Shown here piece after piece: positions 12,487 through 23,606 of a stretch of DNA of 64,000 nucleotides. Position 1 is the first letter of the stretch. Each line of letters opens with the position of its first letter. Source of the DNA: Aphidius gifuensis (lineage: Eukaryota; Arthropoda; Insecta; Hymenoptera; Braconidae); NCBI RefSeq assembly GCF_014905175.1, contig NC_057789.1:28392555-28456554 (forward strand), given 5' to 3'. Made by a program: the position numbers and the translations under genes. The notes under the pieces were generated by a model. It searched no databases and was not told the DNA's origin. It worked only from the letters and a program-made list of their open reading frames with translations.

Positions 12487-12847
12487 TTACTTGGAGCTGG
12501 TGTACTTGGTGACTGCTTTGGTGCCTTCACTGACAGCATGCTTGGCAAGTTCACCAGGAAGAAGAAGACGAACAGCTGTTTGAATTTCCCGTGATGTGAT
12601 GGTGGATCTCTTGTTGTAGTGAGCCAGACGGGATGCTTCAGCTGCGATACGCTCAAAGATGTCGTTGACGAAGCTGTTCATGATACTCATGGCTTTTGAT
12701 GAGACACCAGTATCAGGATGAACTTGCTTCAACACCTTGTAGATGTAAATTGCGTAAGTTTTGGTATGATGAAGACATAACAGAGTGGGTGGTGTTTAAT
12801 GAGCCTTTGGCTTTTTTGACAGCTTTACCGCTTGCTTTTGGTGGCAT
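12487..12847 (-). pseudogene. Histone H2B with broken N-terminal tail
   Basis: The minus-strand frame from 12756 down to 12487 encodes an intact H2B core (TYAIYIYKVLKQ, then NSFVNDIFERIA, ending AVTKYTSSK). Upstream, ATG at 12845-12847 starts a normal H2B tail (MPPKASGKAVKKAKG), but about 45 nt then bear no likeness to the Lys/Arg-rich tail segment. The two parts are in different frames: translation from the ATG ends at TGA (12713-12715) after 44 codons. The distance from ATG to the YAIYIY codons is about 11 nt shorter than in a normal gene. The locus keeps its histone stem-loop and a TATA-like element (near 12912-12922). Either this is a recent pseudogene, or the assembly is wrong here. Other working H2B copies would be expected elsewhere. 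Confidence 0.8.
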
Positions 12848-14354
12848 GATGACAGAGTACGATGTTTACTCGACGAGTGTCAAAGTTGAAATTTTTTGAT
12901 GTCTGGAGCAACTATATATACACCAGTGATGGGCAATGGTGATTTTTGAGGTTTCATACATTTACAGTAAGATATTGTAAGATACTGTAAGAAAATTGTA
13001 AGATACCTCTGACGCCATTTTGAAAATTCTTGTTTACTGTCGATGCTTTTAATTCGACAATTAGTTCTATGCTCGAAATATATTGGTACATGTAATTTAT
13101 TTGTTATTTAAATGTATATATAATTTCAAAGAGGGCTACAGTTTGAAGGAATTAATGTTGATTGAAACATAAAATTTGAATAAAAATTAATTTCTTATGC
13201 ATCATATTTTTAGCTACTGCTTTCCTCGGACATTTTCTATTCATTAAATAAATAATATACATGTCATTTTATTTTTAAAAAAGATGAAATGTCAAAAAGA
13301 AAAACCAGTAGCTAAGGGAAAGATTTAGCTAAGGAATTAATGTTGCTTAAAAAAATTTCTTTGGAAAAAAAAATTTCCTTAGGTGAGGATCTTTTGTCAA
13401 TTACTATTTTCATGATTTTTATTTATTTATATTTATATTTTAAAAAATAAAATGCATGTAATTTTATTTATTAAATGGTAAAATTTCCAAGGAAAATATT
13501 AATAAGGTTTATCTTATGTAATTAATGTTGCCAAAAGGGTAATGTTTTTAAGTGTATTACTTTAATTTAAATGAATAATTTTTGACTGCTTAAAAATCCC
13601 AAGGAAAAATAGTAGCTAAGGAAAAGATGGAGCTAAGATTTCCGTTGTGATGGTGGATTCTTTTTAAGCAGCATTAATTCATGCTACATCTTTCATAGCT
13701 CAAACTTGTTTTGGAATTTTCATGATTTAATAAATGAGATACATGTATTTATCGAATAAAAAAAATTGTAGTAAGAAGGTTCCTCTTTTCTTCTTAGAAG
13801 GCTTGGACATCAATGTGAGTTACCTCGATTTTTGAAACCGCTGCTGTAAGATGCGGTATCTTACATGGTATCTTACACATGTAAAAGTTGAATTTTTTTT
13901 ACCTAGCAACCTATATATACACTTTTTTGGTTGGGTTGCGCACCAATAGCGTGACAGAACGAGCAAATATGACAGTTCAGAGATTACACGCATCATGATT
14001 GTGGCGCTGTTGACAGTTTTTTTTTTTTTTTTCCTTGTTTGCTTCAATAAAATTGTAAACAGCGCACCAATCACGTTGCGTCAATTCTTACAAATGCTCT
14101 GTTCTCTCACGTGAATGGTGCGCTCTTTACAATTTAATGCTATCCTTTAGTTAGACAAGGAAACATGATTATTGCTTGTTTGACTCGTGTGATTGGACAA
14201 AATTTCTCAGACGCAATGTGATTGGAGCGCAGTCGCCCCTCGAAAGAGCATAAATACGTATCTGTCGGGCCTCATTTTTTTTATTCTCATTCAGACCACT
14301 GTACACGTCGTGTGTATCGTTTTCTACAAGTCTACTCAACTCACATATTACATC
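12848..14354. promoter_or_regulatory. Enlarged H2B-H2A divergent spacer with duplicated promoter parts
   Basis: About 1.5 kb, long for a divergent H2A/H2B spacer. Near 12890-12922 and again near 13883-13920 the order AAAGTTGAA..TTTTT, AGCAAC(C)TATATATACAC is repeated, so the H2B-side TATA region occurs twice. Near 12968-13006 there is a cluster of GTAAGATA(C) and near 13858-13880 its reverse complement GTATCTTAC. GGAATTAATGTTG-type and AGCTAAGG(A)AAAGAT segments recur inside. The H2A side holds GCGCACCAAT at 13939 and 14063 (CCAAT boxes), ATTGG near 14190 and 14220, and a TATA-like CATAAATAC at 14249-14257, about 100 bp before the H2A ATG. The middle looks like an insertion or a decayed histone-unit duplicate. 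Confidence 0.6.
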
Positions 14355-14732
14355 ATGTCTGGCCGTGGCAAAGGAGGCAAATCAAAGGGAAAGTCAAAGA
14401 CACGTTCAAACCGTGCTGGACTTCAATTCCCAGTTGGACGTATTCATCGTCTTCTTCGCAAGGGTAACTACGCTGAACGTGTTGGTGCTGGTGCACCAGT
14501 CTACTTGGCAGCTGTCATGGAATACTTGGCTGCTGAAGTTCTCGAGTTGGCAGGTAATGCCGCCCGTGACAACAAGAAGACAAGAATCATTCCACGTCAT
14601 CTTCAATTGGCAATCCGTAATGACGAAGAGTTGAACAAACTTCTCTCCGGTGTTACAATTGCACAAGGTGGTGTCTTGCCAAATATCCAAGCTGTTCTTT
14701 TGCCAAAAAAGACTGAAAAAAGCAGTGCTTAA
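14355..14732 (+). CDS. H2A: Histone H2A (replication-dependent)
   Basis: Intronless 125-residue protein starting MSGRGKGGKSKGKSKTRSNR, with the histone-fold core (AGLQFPVGRIHRLLRKGNYA), the acidic-patch helices (EYLAAEVLELAGNAARDNKK) and ending PKKTEKSSA. It lacks the SQ(E/D)phi tail of H2A.X/H2Av, so it is canonical H2A. It packages DNA as a dimer with H2B. The frame is open upstream of 14355, but the family start is MSGRGK. A TATA-like box lies upstream and a histone stem-loop 37 bp after the stop codon. It is divergent to the broken H2B. Confidence 0.97.
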   Translation: MSGRGKGGKSKGKSKTRSNRAGLQFPVGRIHRLLRKGNYAERVGAGAPVYLAAVMEYLAAEVLELAGNAARDNKKTRIIPRHLQLAIRNDEELNKLLSGVTIAQGGVLPNIQAVLLPKKTEKSSA

Positions 14733-14768
14733 GCAACAACAACGACTTCAACAAAAAAAAAACCAATC

Positions 14769-14784
14769 GGCCCTTTTCAGGGCC
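14769..14784 (+). terminator. Histone 3' stem-loop of H2A
   Basis: GGCCCTTTTCAGGGCC preceded by AACCAATC, the SLBP-binding hairpin of H2A mRNA. Confidence 0.95.
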
Positions 14785-15533
14785 ATCAAATATTTTTAAT
14801 CTACGAATAACTCCAATTTCGAATCTACGCTAATGATTCATTGATAGTAATCAACAATTTCACATTGTCTTTATCTGTTTATCTAAAACAAAAATAAATT
14901 GACTGCACAACGTCTCCATACAAATTACTTTGAGACAAATAACTATCGATTTTTGCCAAGCCCAGACTTGAGTCTTGACAGCTATCGTAAAATAAATACT
15001 GAGAGAATCGATCTATCGAAGTTTCCTCAATGATTCGATACGATACCAAGGATGTAGACAGCCAATACCATGAAAGAGACATAAAAGGTGCTCAATTAGT
15101 GTTCAAAATTTTAAATTTAAAATTACGATAATTTTTATTTTTTAGAATTATGTGATTTTTATTTTTCTTTCTATAATTTTAATACTTTTTTTTTTTTTTT
15201 TCATTTATTGTAAATTTAATAATACTAATAATAAAATAAATAGTCATTTTGAATTTGTTTTTAATTAAAAAACTTTTTTTGTTTTTGTTGGGTTTATTTA
15301 AAAATATGGATAATTTATAGTACAAGTTAAAAAAATTTTGTATAATTTACATGGACCATTTGTTGTTTATTTTACAATTTAAAAATCACAGAAAAAGGTA
15401 AATAAAAAATTTATTTAAATATAAAAAATTAATATAAAAAATATTAAATAATATATACACTAAAAATTGCTGTAAAAAAGTTAAAAAAAATTATTTGGTA
15501 TATAAATTTGGTGCTGTTAAAAAAAAAGTACGA
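14785..15533. other. Intergenic DNA between H2A and Cdk9 3' ends
   Basis: AT-rich convergent spacer. It should hold the Cdk9 3' UTR, read on the minus strand, and the purine-rich histone downstream region. No further genes seen. Confidence 0.4.
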
Positions 15534-17079
15534 TTAGTAAATTCGATCTTGATATCCACTATCAGTCAGGAGATGATTTCGTTTGAGGTGTCCACCTGGA
15601 ACTTGATGATGTCTTTGTCCTGGTGGTGTTATGGATGAAAACATACTCTGTGTATGTTGGGCCATCATATTTCCCAGGTCACATGGCATTGGATCTGTCC
15701 AAAAAAAATCATGATTAAGTGCAGAATCAGTGTCCAAACGTGTGTTTGGATCTAGAGCTAATAATTTATCAATAAGATCACATGCATACTCATCTTTTAC
15801 AAACGGCTTCAATTTTTCTACAACTCTTCGCTGTTGTCCTCTTGGTAATTGGATCCTATTGAACAGCTCCAAGTCCACAACTGAAGGCCACACATCCGTC
15901 GTTATTGATCCGCAAAATTTTGATATTATTATTAATTGTTCTTGCTCTGTTTTACCCTGCAATATTGGCATTCTATAGAAACAACAAAAAAAAAAACAAA
16001 ACAAATAATTATTAGAAGATTATTTTTTTTTTGTTCATTTAATTTTAAAAATATATGCAAATTAACAAACCTCGTCCACATTTCTGCCATGATACAGCCA
16101 ACACCCCAAAGATCAATCGATGTTCCATAATTTTTTTCTCCGAGTAATAGCTCCGGTGGTCGGTACCACAATGTCACGACTCCGTTTGTGTACCGGTTTG
16201 AATTACTTGATGATGTAGCTGTACTGAATGCCCTTGAAAGTCCAAAATCAGCCAATTTTAATGTTCCATTTTTTGTTATGAGAATATTTGATGCCTTCAT
16301 ATCTCTGTGTAACACCTGGAAAAAAATATTTTAGTTTTACAAAAATTTAATAAATTACCGAGTCAATGTATTTTATTTTTAAAATTTAAATTTAAATTAC
16401 CTTGCTAGTGTGAATAAAGAATAGTCCATTGAGCATCTGTTGCATGATTTTTTTAATTTCTCCCAAATTGAATTTTACATTTTTGTTTGACAATAAACCA
16501 GCTAGATCATGCTCGCAAAATTCCATGATGAGATAATTTTTTAGCAATTTTTTTGATCCTGAAAATAAAACAACAATATTAATGATTATTTTTTTTACAA
16601 TATTTTTCATTCAATGGAAAATGACAATTACCTGGTTTATAACAAACTTCGATGAGATTCACAACGTTGTCATGCTTCAATAATTTTAATATTTGGATTT
16701 CCCGTAAAGCAGTAATTGGAAACTGTAAAAAAAATATAATTTTCATTAATATTGTCGGCAATTTACATCTTCCATGATTCTATGTTATTTTTGCTTCAAC
16801 TAACCCCTTCCGTTTCATTTTCAGTCATAATTTTTTTAATTGCCACAAATTTCCCATCTTTTTTATCCTTGGCTTTAAAAACTTTTCTGTAAATAAAAAT
16901 ATTATGAATTATACACTTGTTCGGGCTCAAATCTATTATTTTGTCATCAAAAAATTTAATATTTCAACCTACCCGTATGTTCCTTGACCAATTTTAATAA
17001 TTTTTTCATAATTTTCCGAAACATTGGTGCTGTAGGGAAAATTAAAAGCTGCAACATATTTTTTCTTGTTGAAATCCAT
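15534..17079 (-). CDS. Cdk9: Cyclin-dependent kinase 9 (P-TEFb catalytic subunit)
   Basis: Exons on the minus strand: 17079-16973, 16886-16805, 16722-16632, 16558-16401, 16315-16071 and 15972-15534; 373 residues, normal for Cdk9. With cyclin T it phosphorylates RNA polymerase II CTD, NELF and DSIF to release paused polymerase in the nucleus. Seen: glycine loop IGQGTYGKVF, catalytic Lys in FVAIKKI, the diagnostic PITALRE helix (FPITALREIQ), catalytic loop HRDMKASN, DFG (LADFGLSRAF), activation-segment Thr in RYTNGVVTLWYRPPELLLG, and the Cdk9 C-terminal signature FFWTDPMPCDLGNMMAQHTQ. All catalytic residues are present. It lies between H2A and H3 of the histone group, in the opposite direction to H2A. 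Confidence 0.96.
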
Positions 17080-18396
17080 ATTTTTCAAAAATAAAATTTA
17101 CAAAATTTGTAGGCTGTGGGGCGTAGATCTCTAATTCAAAATCACGACGGGGATCAACCAGCCTCGACCTCACAGACAAAACTACTGAATTTTTCAAAAA
17201 ACCTTTTTTTTATACAAAAATTTGAGACTCACAGAACGGACCATACCCAAAAATGGCTACTAAAAAAAAGAGAAATTTTTTTAAAAAAAACCATGAAAGT
17301 TTTAAGATAAATTGAAAAAAAAAACGCAGTGGAAATATTTCTCCGAAATGGGCCACAAACGGAGTAATCATGGAGAAATATTCCCATCGGAAAAATTTTT
17401 AATTTCTTCAAATTTCTACTAGAAAAAATGCGTCGGTAGATAATTTTCAAATTCGTAAAATAAATAGATTATAAATTTTTTTCCTCAAATATTTAATTTA
17501 TTGATTTTTTTTTTTTCATATTTAAAAGTTTTCCCGTTTGTAATTTATTTTTATATTATTATTCATCAAATTATCTAAAAATTTAAAAATTAATTTTTTT
17601 TTTTTTTATTCTCGATGTTTTGATTGGTCGAGTAATTCAAAAAATACTTCAAAACCAAAAAAACCAGAGACTGTAGTCTTTAGTCTTGGGTATTAGTACG
17701 ATAAATATGTACTGGTACTGGTATTAAAAGTGCAACTACCTTGATCACGGGCGTATTTCAATATTAAATGCATACAAATACCAGGGTGTACCAGGGAAAA
17801 ATATTTTGTCGTTATAAACGCATCCCTGTGCATACCGTTTTACATCTATGCATGTGTGAATTGAGAATTCACATCTATATAGTGAATAGTGCATACTGGG
17901 AATTTCAAAATTCTGCTCTCTATAAGGGTTAACTAAATTGGTAAAAATACGACAAATAGTAAAAATAATATTAAATAAAAATAAAAAAGTAAATAAATAG
18001 ACGACAAATTCCACTACAAAAAAAATCAATGACAATTAAAAAATTAACTATTTAAAATATTATGGATTTCTACATGATTTTAAAATTTAAATTTCAAGAC
18101 ATTTAAATTTAAATAAATTGAATATCAATCATCAATATAAACAAAGATTTTATTTGATTTATTATTGAGACAAGTCAATAGGCAACACGAGTTTGTTGAA
18201 TAGAGGAAGAAAAACAATAAATAGTTCATTATTTAATCATGTAAGCAAGTGAATTTAAATTCAGTTGTTGCCAACCCACAGCCAATCGACGATGGATAAA
18301 TGCATGCTATGTTAAAGGTTTATTTGATCAGGGTTAATTTAGAGAAAAATAAGAAAAAAATCAATTGAAGAATGTTTTCAAGTTTAAATAATTTAT
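17080..18396. promoter_or_regulatory. Cdk9 upstream region and spacer to H3
   Basis: Cdk9 promoter side (17080-17300) followed by AT-rich spacer. An imperfect inverted repeat is seen at 17331-17344 / 17372-17385 (GGAAATATTTCTCC against GGAGAAATATTCCC). No gene was found. Confidence 0.4.
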
Positions 18397-18412
18397 GGCC
18401 CTGAAAAGGGCC
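18397..18412 (-). terminator. Histone 3' stem-loop of H3
   Basis: Minus-strand GGCCCTTTTCAGGGCC, 24 bp past the H3 stop codon; identical to the other three in the window. Confidence 0.95.
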
Positions 18413-18436
18413 GATTGTTTTTGTTTGTGTGATGAA

Positions 18437-19480
<1,044 letters not shown>

Positions 19481-19514
19481 TTTCAACATACATGACCAGC
19501 TAACAAAACAAATC

Positions 19515-19530
19515 GGCCCTTTTCAGGGCC
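19515..19530 (+). terminator. Histone 3' stem-loop of H4
   Basis: GGCCCTTTTCAGGGCC, 34 bp after the H4 stop codon. Confidence 0.95.
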
Positions 19531-20157
19531 ATCAATTAAGTAAAACTATGCAATACTCATTAATTTTCGTACATTTCATTTTCATTAATATTTTTATTTA
19601 GAAAATAGAATATAGAGAAAGAAAAGTACAATATTGTATGCATTTGCATTTGTCAGTGTGCTAGTAGGAAAAATCAATACATTAGCGTTGCGCAGAAAAA
19701 TAAAATATGTATTAAGCTAAAATACATGTGTAAGTTGCAATTTATAAATTATTAAATATTTATTTATATATTAAAAATAAAAATTCACACATTTTCAATA
19801 AATAATAATATTTTATTTTACACAACAATATTTCTTGAAGCTAAAAAAATCCAAGCATACATTCTTCATCAAATTAAATATTTCAAGATTTTTTTTTTTT
19901 TGTTTATATTTTTATCTAAATTTAAATTCTAATTTTCATGGAAAACATTTACAATATAATTATTTACTTAATCAAATCATTTATAAATTATTTTTTAAAT
20001 AACAATTTTTAATTATTAAATTTATCTTTTTTTTTTTTTTAAATCACGTCATGTTTTTTTGTTATTTATTTACATTGTCATTATGTTTGTTTAACGACTG
20101 TCTCACTGATACAATTAGTACTAAAAAAAAATATATATAATTTAAAAATAATATAAT
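19531..20157. other. Intergenic DNA between H4 and the BMP-like gene
   Basis: AT-rich convergent spacer that probably includes the 3' UTR of the BMP-like gene. No genes seen. Confidence 0.4.
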
Positions 20158-22869
20158 TTAATGACAGCCACATTCATCAGCAATCATATCAAGTTTATTT
20201 TGAAGTACAAGACTACTATCCTTGGCCATATATAAAACTGACAATGGTGACAATTTACTTGGTGTACAACATGGCTTTGGTACTTCTGGATAATGATAAC
20301 TCATCAACATTTGTACAACAGCATGATTAGTGATACCAACATTTGTTCCCATGACAAAGCTACACTCACCACGACAAACTGAAAACTCATATCCAGGTGG
20401 TTCAACAATTGAATTGTGATATCCAATTTTTGCAAAATCAACATGATGCTTTTCCAGTCGACAATGTTTCTTTTTTTTTGATTTTGAATTAAGAAACGTA
20501 CCATTAATTTTACTCATTAAATCACTCAATGAACTAACGTCTCTTTTTCTTCTTCTTGTATAAATTTCAAAATCATCTTCAAAGTGTAATTGGATTCTAC
20601 TATTTATTGTATTTTTATAATAACTTATTATAAATGGCTGATATTCCAAGTCACCATCAAATCCAATGACACCAAATTTTTCTGGTGTCATTTTATCATT
20701 ATAATTTTTATACTCATCAGTTACATTTATATACAATCCATAATTTTCACTTGGATCATCAGTCCAAGCTTCAAGACAATTCGTCACATTAAAATCAATC
20801 CAACCATAGAAATTTTTTAGCACATGTATTGAATCAACCAATTGATGTTTAGGTTGATCAGTGTCTTCAGCTTTTAATCTAAGCCAAATACTAAGATTAA
20901 ATTTATGTTTATTACCATCATTTATTTTAAATCTATTATCAATATATAATTTTAATGTTGCTTCAATGAGAATGTCATTTTTATCAGTTACATTATCAAC
21001 ATCAAACCACATTCTTTTAACTTTTTTAGCTTTTTCACCATCATCATCAAGTGGTGAAAATGCTATTATTGTATCACTTTTACTTAACGAGTCATTTTCA
21101 TCAACATCATTATTTTTATTTTTATTATAAATATCTAGCATAAATTTTGATGCTGATATTTCTTTTTCAAATGTTGTGTTTAAATTAGCTGGTGGATTGA
21201 ATCCCATTCTTTTAAAAAAATCAGTTAAATAACTTTCAACTGTTATATATTCTTCTTCTTCTTCTTCATCATCATCTTCATCATCTTCTTCTTCTTCTTC
21301 ATATTTAATTTCATTACTTTTTGTTTTATTAATTTTGCTACTTGTTGTTTTTTTATAGAAACTTATAATAAATGGCTGATATTCTGATTCACCATTGAAT
21401 CCAATGACACCAAATTTTTCTGGTGTCATGCTGTCTTTGTAATTTTTTTTTTTATCAGTTACATTTATAAACAATCCATAATTACTAGTTGGATCATCAG
21501 TCCAAGCTTTGAGACACTTTGTCACATTAAAACTTATCCAGCCATAATAATTTAGTGGCACACGTATTGAATCAACCAATTGATATTTAGGTTGTTCATT
21601 GTCTTCAGTCTTTAATTTGAGCCAAATACTAAGGATAAATTTATAATTAGTATTATCAATTATCATAGATGTATATTTATTATTATCATTCTTATCATTT
21701 ATTATAAATGTATTATCACGATATAAGTGTAATGATGCTTCAATGATAATACCATTATAATCAGTTATATCTTCAACATTAAACCACATTGTTTTAACTT
21801 CTTTAGCTTTTCCACCATCATGATCAATTGGTGGTATAATTTTTATTGTAACATTTTGATCAACCATTTTCTTTTCTTTTAAAATACCTAGTGTATATTC
21901 TGATGCTGATTGTTTTTTTTTCAATGATGTTGTGTTTAAAGAGTGTTCTGGATTTAGTCCCAATCTTTTAAGATAACCACCTAGATAACTTTCAGCTGTC
22001 ATGTATTCTTCATCATCATCATCATCATCATCATCGTCATTATCATCACCATCATCTTCTTTTTCTTCTTTTTCTTTTTCTTCTTTAATTTCATCACTTT
22101 TTGTTTTATTAATTTTACCATTTATTGTTTTTTTATAATAACTTATTACAAATGGCTGATATTCCAAGTCACCATCAAATCCAATTACACCAAACCTTTC
22201 TGGTGTTATTTTATCCTTGTAATTATTATATTCATCAGTTACATTAACATACAATCCATAATTTTCATTTGGATTATCAGTCCAAGCTTTGAGACACTTT
22301 GTCACATTAAAACTCATCCAGCCATAAAATTTTGCTGGTACATGTGTTGAATCAACCAGTTGATGTTTAGGTGGTTCATTGTCTTCACTTTTTAATTTAA
22401 GCCAAATATTAAGAATAAAATTATAACTATTATGATCATCAATTATAAATGTATTATCACGATATAATTTTAATGATGCTTCAATAAGAATTCCATAATT
22501 ATCACTTATATTTTTAATGTCAAACCACATTCTTTTAACTTTTTGTGCTTTTTTATTATTTTGATCACGTGGTGAAAAACGTATTATTGTATCATTTTTA
22601 TTTACAGTGTTATTGTTATGATAAATATCAAGCATATATTTTGATGATTGTATTTTTTTTTTGTATGAATTTATATTGTTTAAATTATTTGATGGTTTTA
22701 TTTTGATTGATTCAAGATATTCACTTATATAATTTCCAACTGTTTGATATGAATTAGTTACTTCTTTATCTTCATAATCATCATCTTCAGTTTTATCACT
22801 TTTTGTTTGATTTATTAACAATATAAATATTACTATTTTAAATAAACTTTTTTGTTTTTTTAACAACAT
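20158..22869 (-). CDS. gbb/60A-type BMP precursor with three tandem prodomains
   Basis: Single intronless frame of 903 residues from ATG 22867-22869, chosen because it opens a signal peptide (KIVIFILLINQTKS). Residues about 41-247, 289-507 and 541-753 are three copies of a TGF-beta/BMP prodomain. Each runs from a T.[GE]SYL-type helix and KYMLDIY-like segment, through MWFD, LYRDN, IWL[KR]LK and FYGW..FNVT, to GVIGFDG and EYQPF. Linkers 1-2 and 2-3 are almost pure Glu/Asp/Lys. RRRKR (772-776) is a furin site; the mature chain is 127 residues with seven ligand cysteines (803, 832, 836, 867, 868, 900, 902), NHAVVQ, PKPCCTP and the end CGCH. The family secretes dimeric ligands signalling through BMP receptors. 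Normal gbb has one prodomain and introns. The ligand has GYHNSI where BMPs have GW.DWI. Each prodomain carries an extra Cys (192, 452, 698). It may have arisen from a retrocopy. Confidence 0.88.
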   Translation of the reverse strand: MLLKKQKSLFKIVIFILLINQTKSDKTEDDDYEDKEVTNSYQTVGNYISEYLESIKIKPSNNLNNINSYKKKIQSSKYMLDIYHNNNTVNKNDTIIRFSPRDQNNKKAQKVKRMWFDIKNISDNYGILIEASLKLYRDNTFIIDDHNSYNFILNIWLKLKSEDNEPPKHQLVDSTHVPAKFYGWMSFNVTKCLKAWTDNPNENYGLYVNVTDEYNNYKDKITPERFGVIGFDGDLEYQPFVISYYKKTINGKINKTKSDEIKEEKEKEEKEDDGDDNDDDDDDDDDEEYMTAESYLGGYLKRLGLNPEHSLNTTSLKKKQSASEYTLGILKEKKMVDQNVTIKIIPPIDHDGGKAKEVKTMWFNVEDITDYNGIIIEASLHLYRDNTFIINDKNDNNKYTSMIIDNTNYKFILSIWLKLKTEDNEQPKYQLVDSIRVPLNYYGWISFNVTKCLKAWTDDPTSNYGLFINVTDKKKNYKDSMTPEKFGVIGFNGESEYQPFIISFYKKTTSSKINKTKSNEIKYEEEEEDDEDDDEEEEEEYITVESYLTDFFKRMGFNPPANLNTTFEKEISASKFMLDIYNKNKNNDVDENDSLSKSDTIIAFSPLDDDGEKAKKVKRMWFDVDNVTDKNDILIEATLKLYIDNRFKINDGNKHKFNLSIWLRLKAEDTDQPKHQLVDSIHVLKNFYGWIDFNVTNCLEAWTDDPSENYGLYINVTDEYKNYNDKMTPEKFGVIGFDGDLEYQPFIISYYKNTINSRIQLHFEDDFEIYTRRRKRDVSSLSDLMSKINGTFLNSKSKKKKHCRLEKHHVDFAKIGYHNSIVEPPGYEFSVCRGECSFVMGTNVGITNHAVVQMLMSYHYPEVPKPCCTPSKLSPLSVLYMAKDSSLVLQNKLDMIADECGCH

Positions 22870-23606
22870 TTTTTTCGACAAGTTGAGGTTATATACTTTT
22901 GTGATGAAAAACAATAATCCTTTCAGTGACAATAATATTTTTATGAAAACATGTGTTGAATTGGAAAAAAAGAAAAAAAAAAAACACATGTGTATTTGAG
23001 TTTTGTAAATACCTTATCCCTACTTTTCTGTTTGTTTTGAATTTTTCGGAGCATCACTTTGTTTATGTTTATTTATTTATACGAAAAAAAAAAAAAAATA
23101 AAAACATTTACAATAATATTTGATTTTAAAAATTTAAACAATTATAAAATTAATTTTATTTTACTATCAAATTAAATTAAAAACTATATTTTCTCATGTA
23201 AATTTAAAAATTAATAAATAAAAATTTTAAAAATGCAATTTCACGGGTTCAAAGCCGAGCTAAGACATTTTTTTTTTTTTCTAAATTTTTATTTTATATT
23301 ATCATAGCTTTGATTAGTTAATAAAAATATATTTAAAAAATTAAAAATAATGTAATGTAATATCAACATATTGCTGTTAATTATTTAAATAATAATTACA
23401 AAAGTTGCGCACGCAAGCATTACATCCCTTCTCTCTCTTAATAATAACAAATGTATGTTTTTTTTTTTTTCCAACTCTTTCTCTGTCTCTCTCCCTTTCT
23501 CTCTGTATTTCTCTGTTTTATTAACCAGCTGTCTTTGTCTATTGGATCTCATCCCAATTCACAATATTCTCTCTCGCTGCTGATCCGCCAGGCCAGAAAT
23601 GTCAAA
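22870..23606. promoter_or_regulatory. Divergent spacer between the BMP-like gene and MAU2
   Basis: 737 bp between start codons. The MAU2 side has GTTGCGCACGCAAGC (23404-23418), an NRF-1-like GC element, followed by a pyrimidine (CT-rich) tract at 23430-23520 near the likely start of transcription. An in-frame extension of the BMP-like frame to 22989 is Phe-rich and not credible. Confidence 0.45.

Noticed and set aside
13820..14074. Minus-strand open frame in the H2B-H2A spacer
   Set aside because: Overlaps promoter elements and resembles no protein known to me.
14193..14354. In-frame N-terminal extension of H2A
   Set aside because: It runs through the TATA box and 5' UTR; H2A starts MSGRGK at 14355.
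17331..17385. Small imperfect inverted repeat upstream of Cdk9
   Set aside because: 14-bp arms in AT-rich DNA; too short to claim as a functional element.
22870..22989. Upstream in-frame extension of the BMP-like protein
   Set aside because: Poly-Phe start without family likeness; the ATG at 22869 opens a normal signal peptide.
23230..23285. Box B-like GGGTTCAAAGCC followed by a T run
   Set aside because: No box A at a suitable distance upstream and no cloverleaf.
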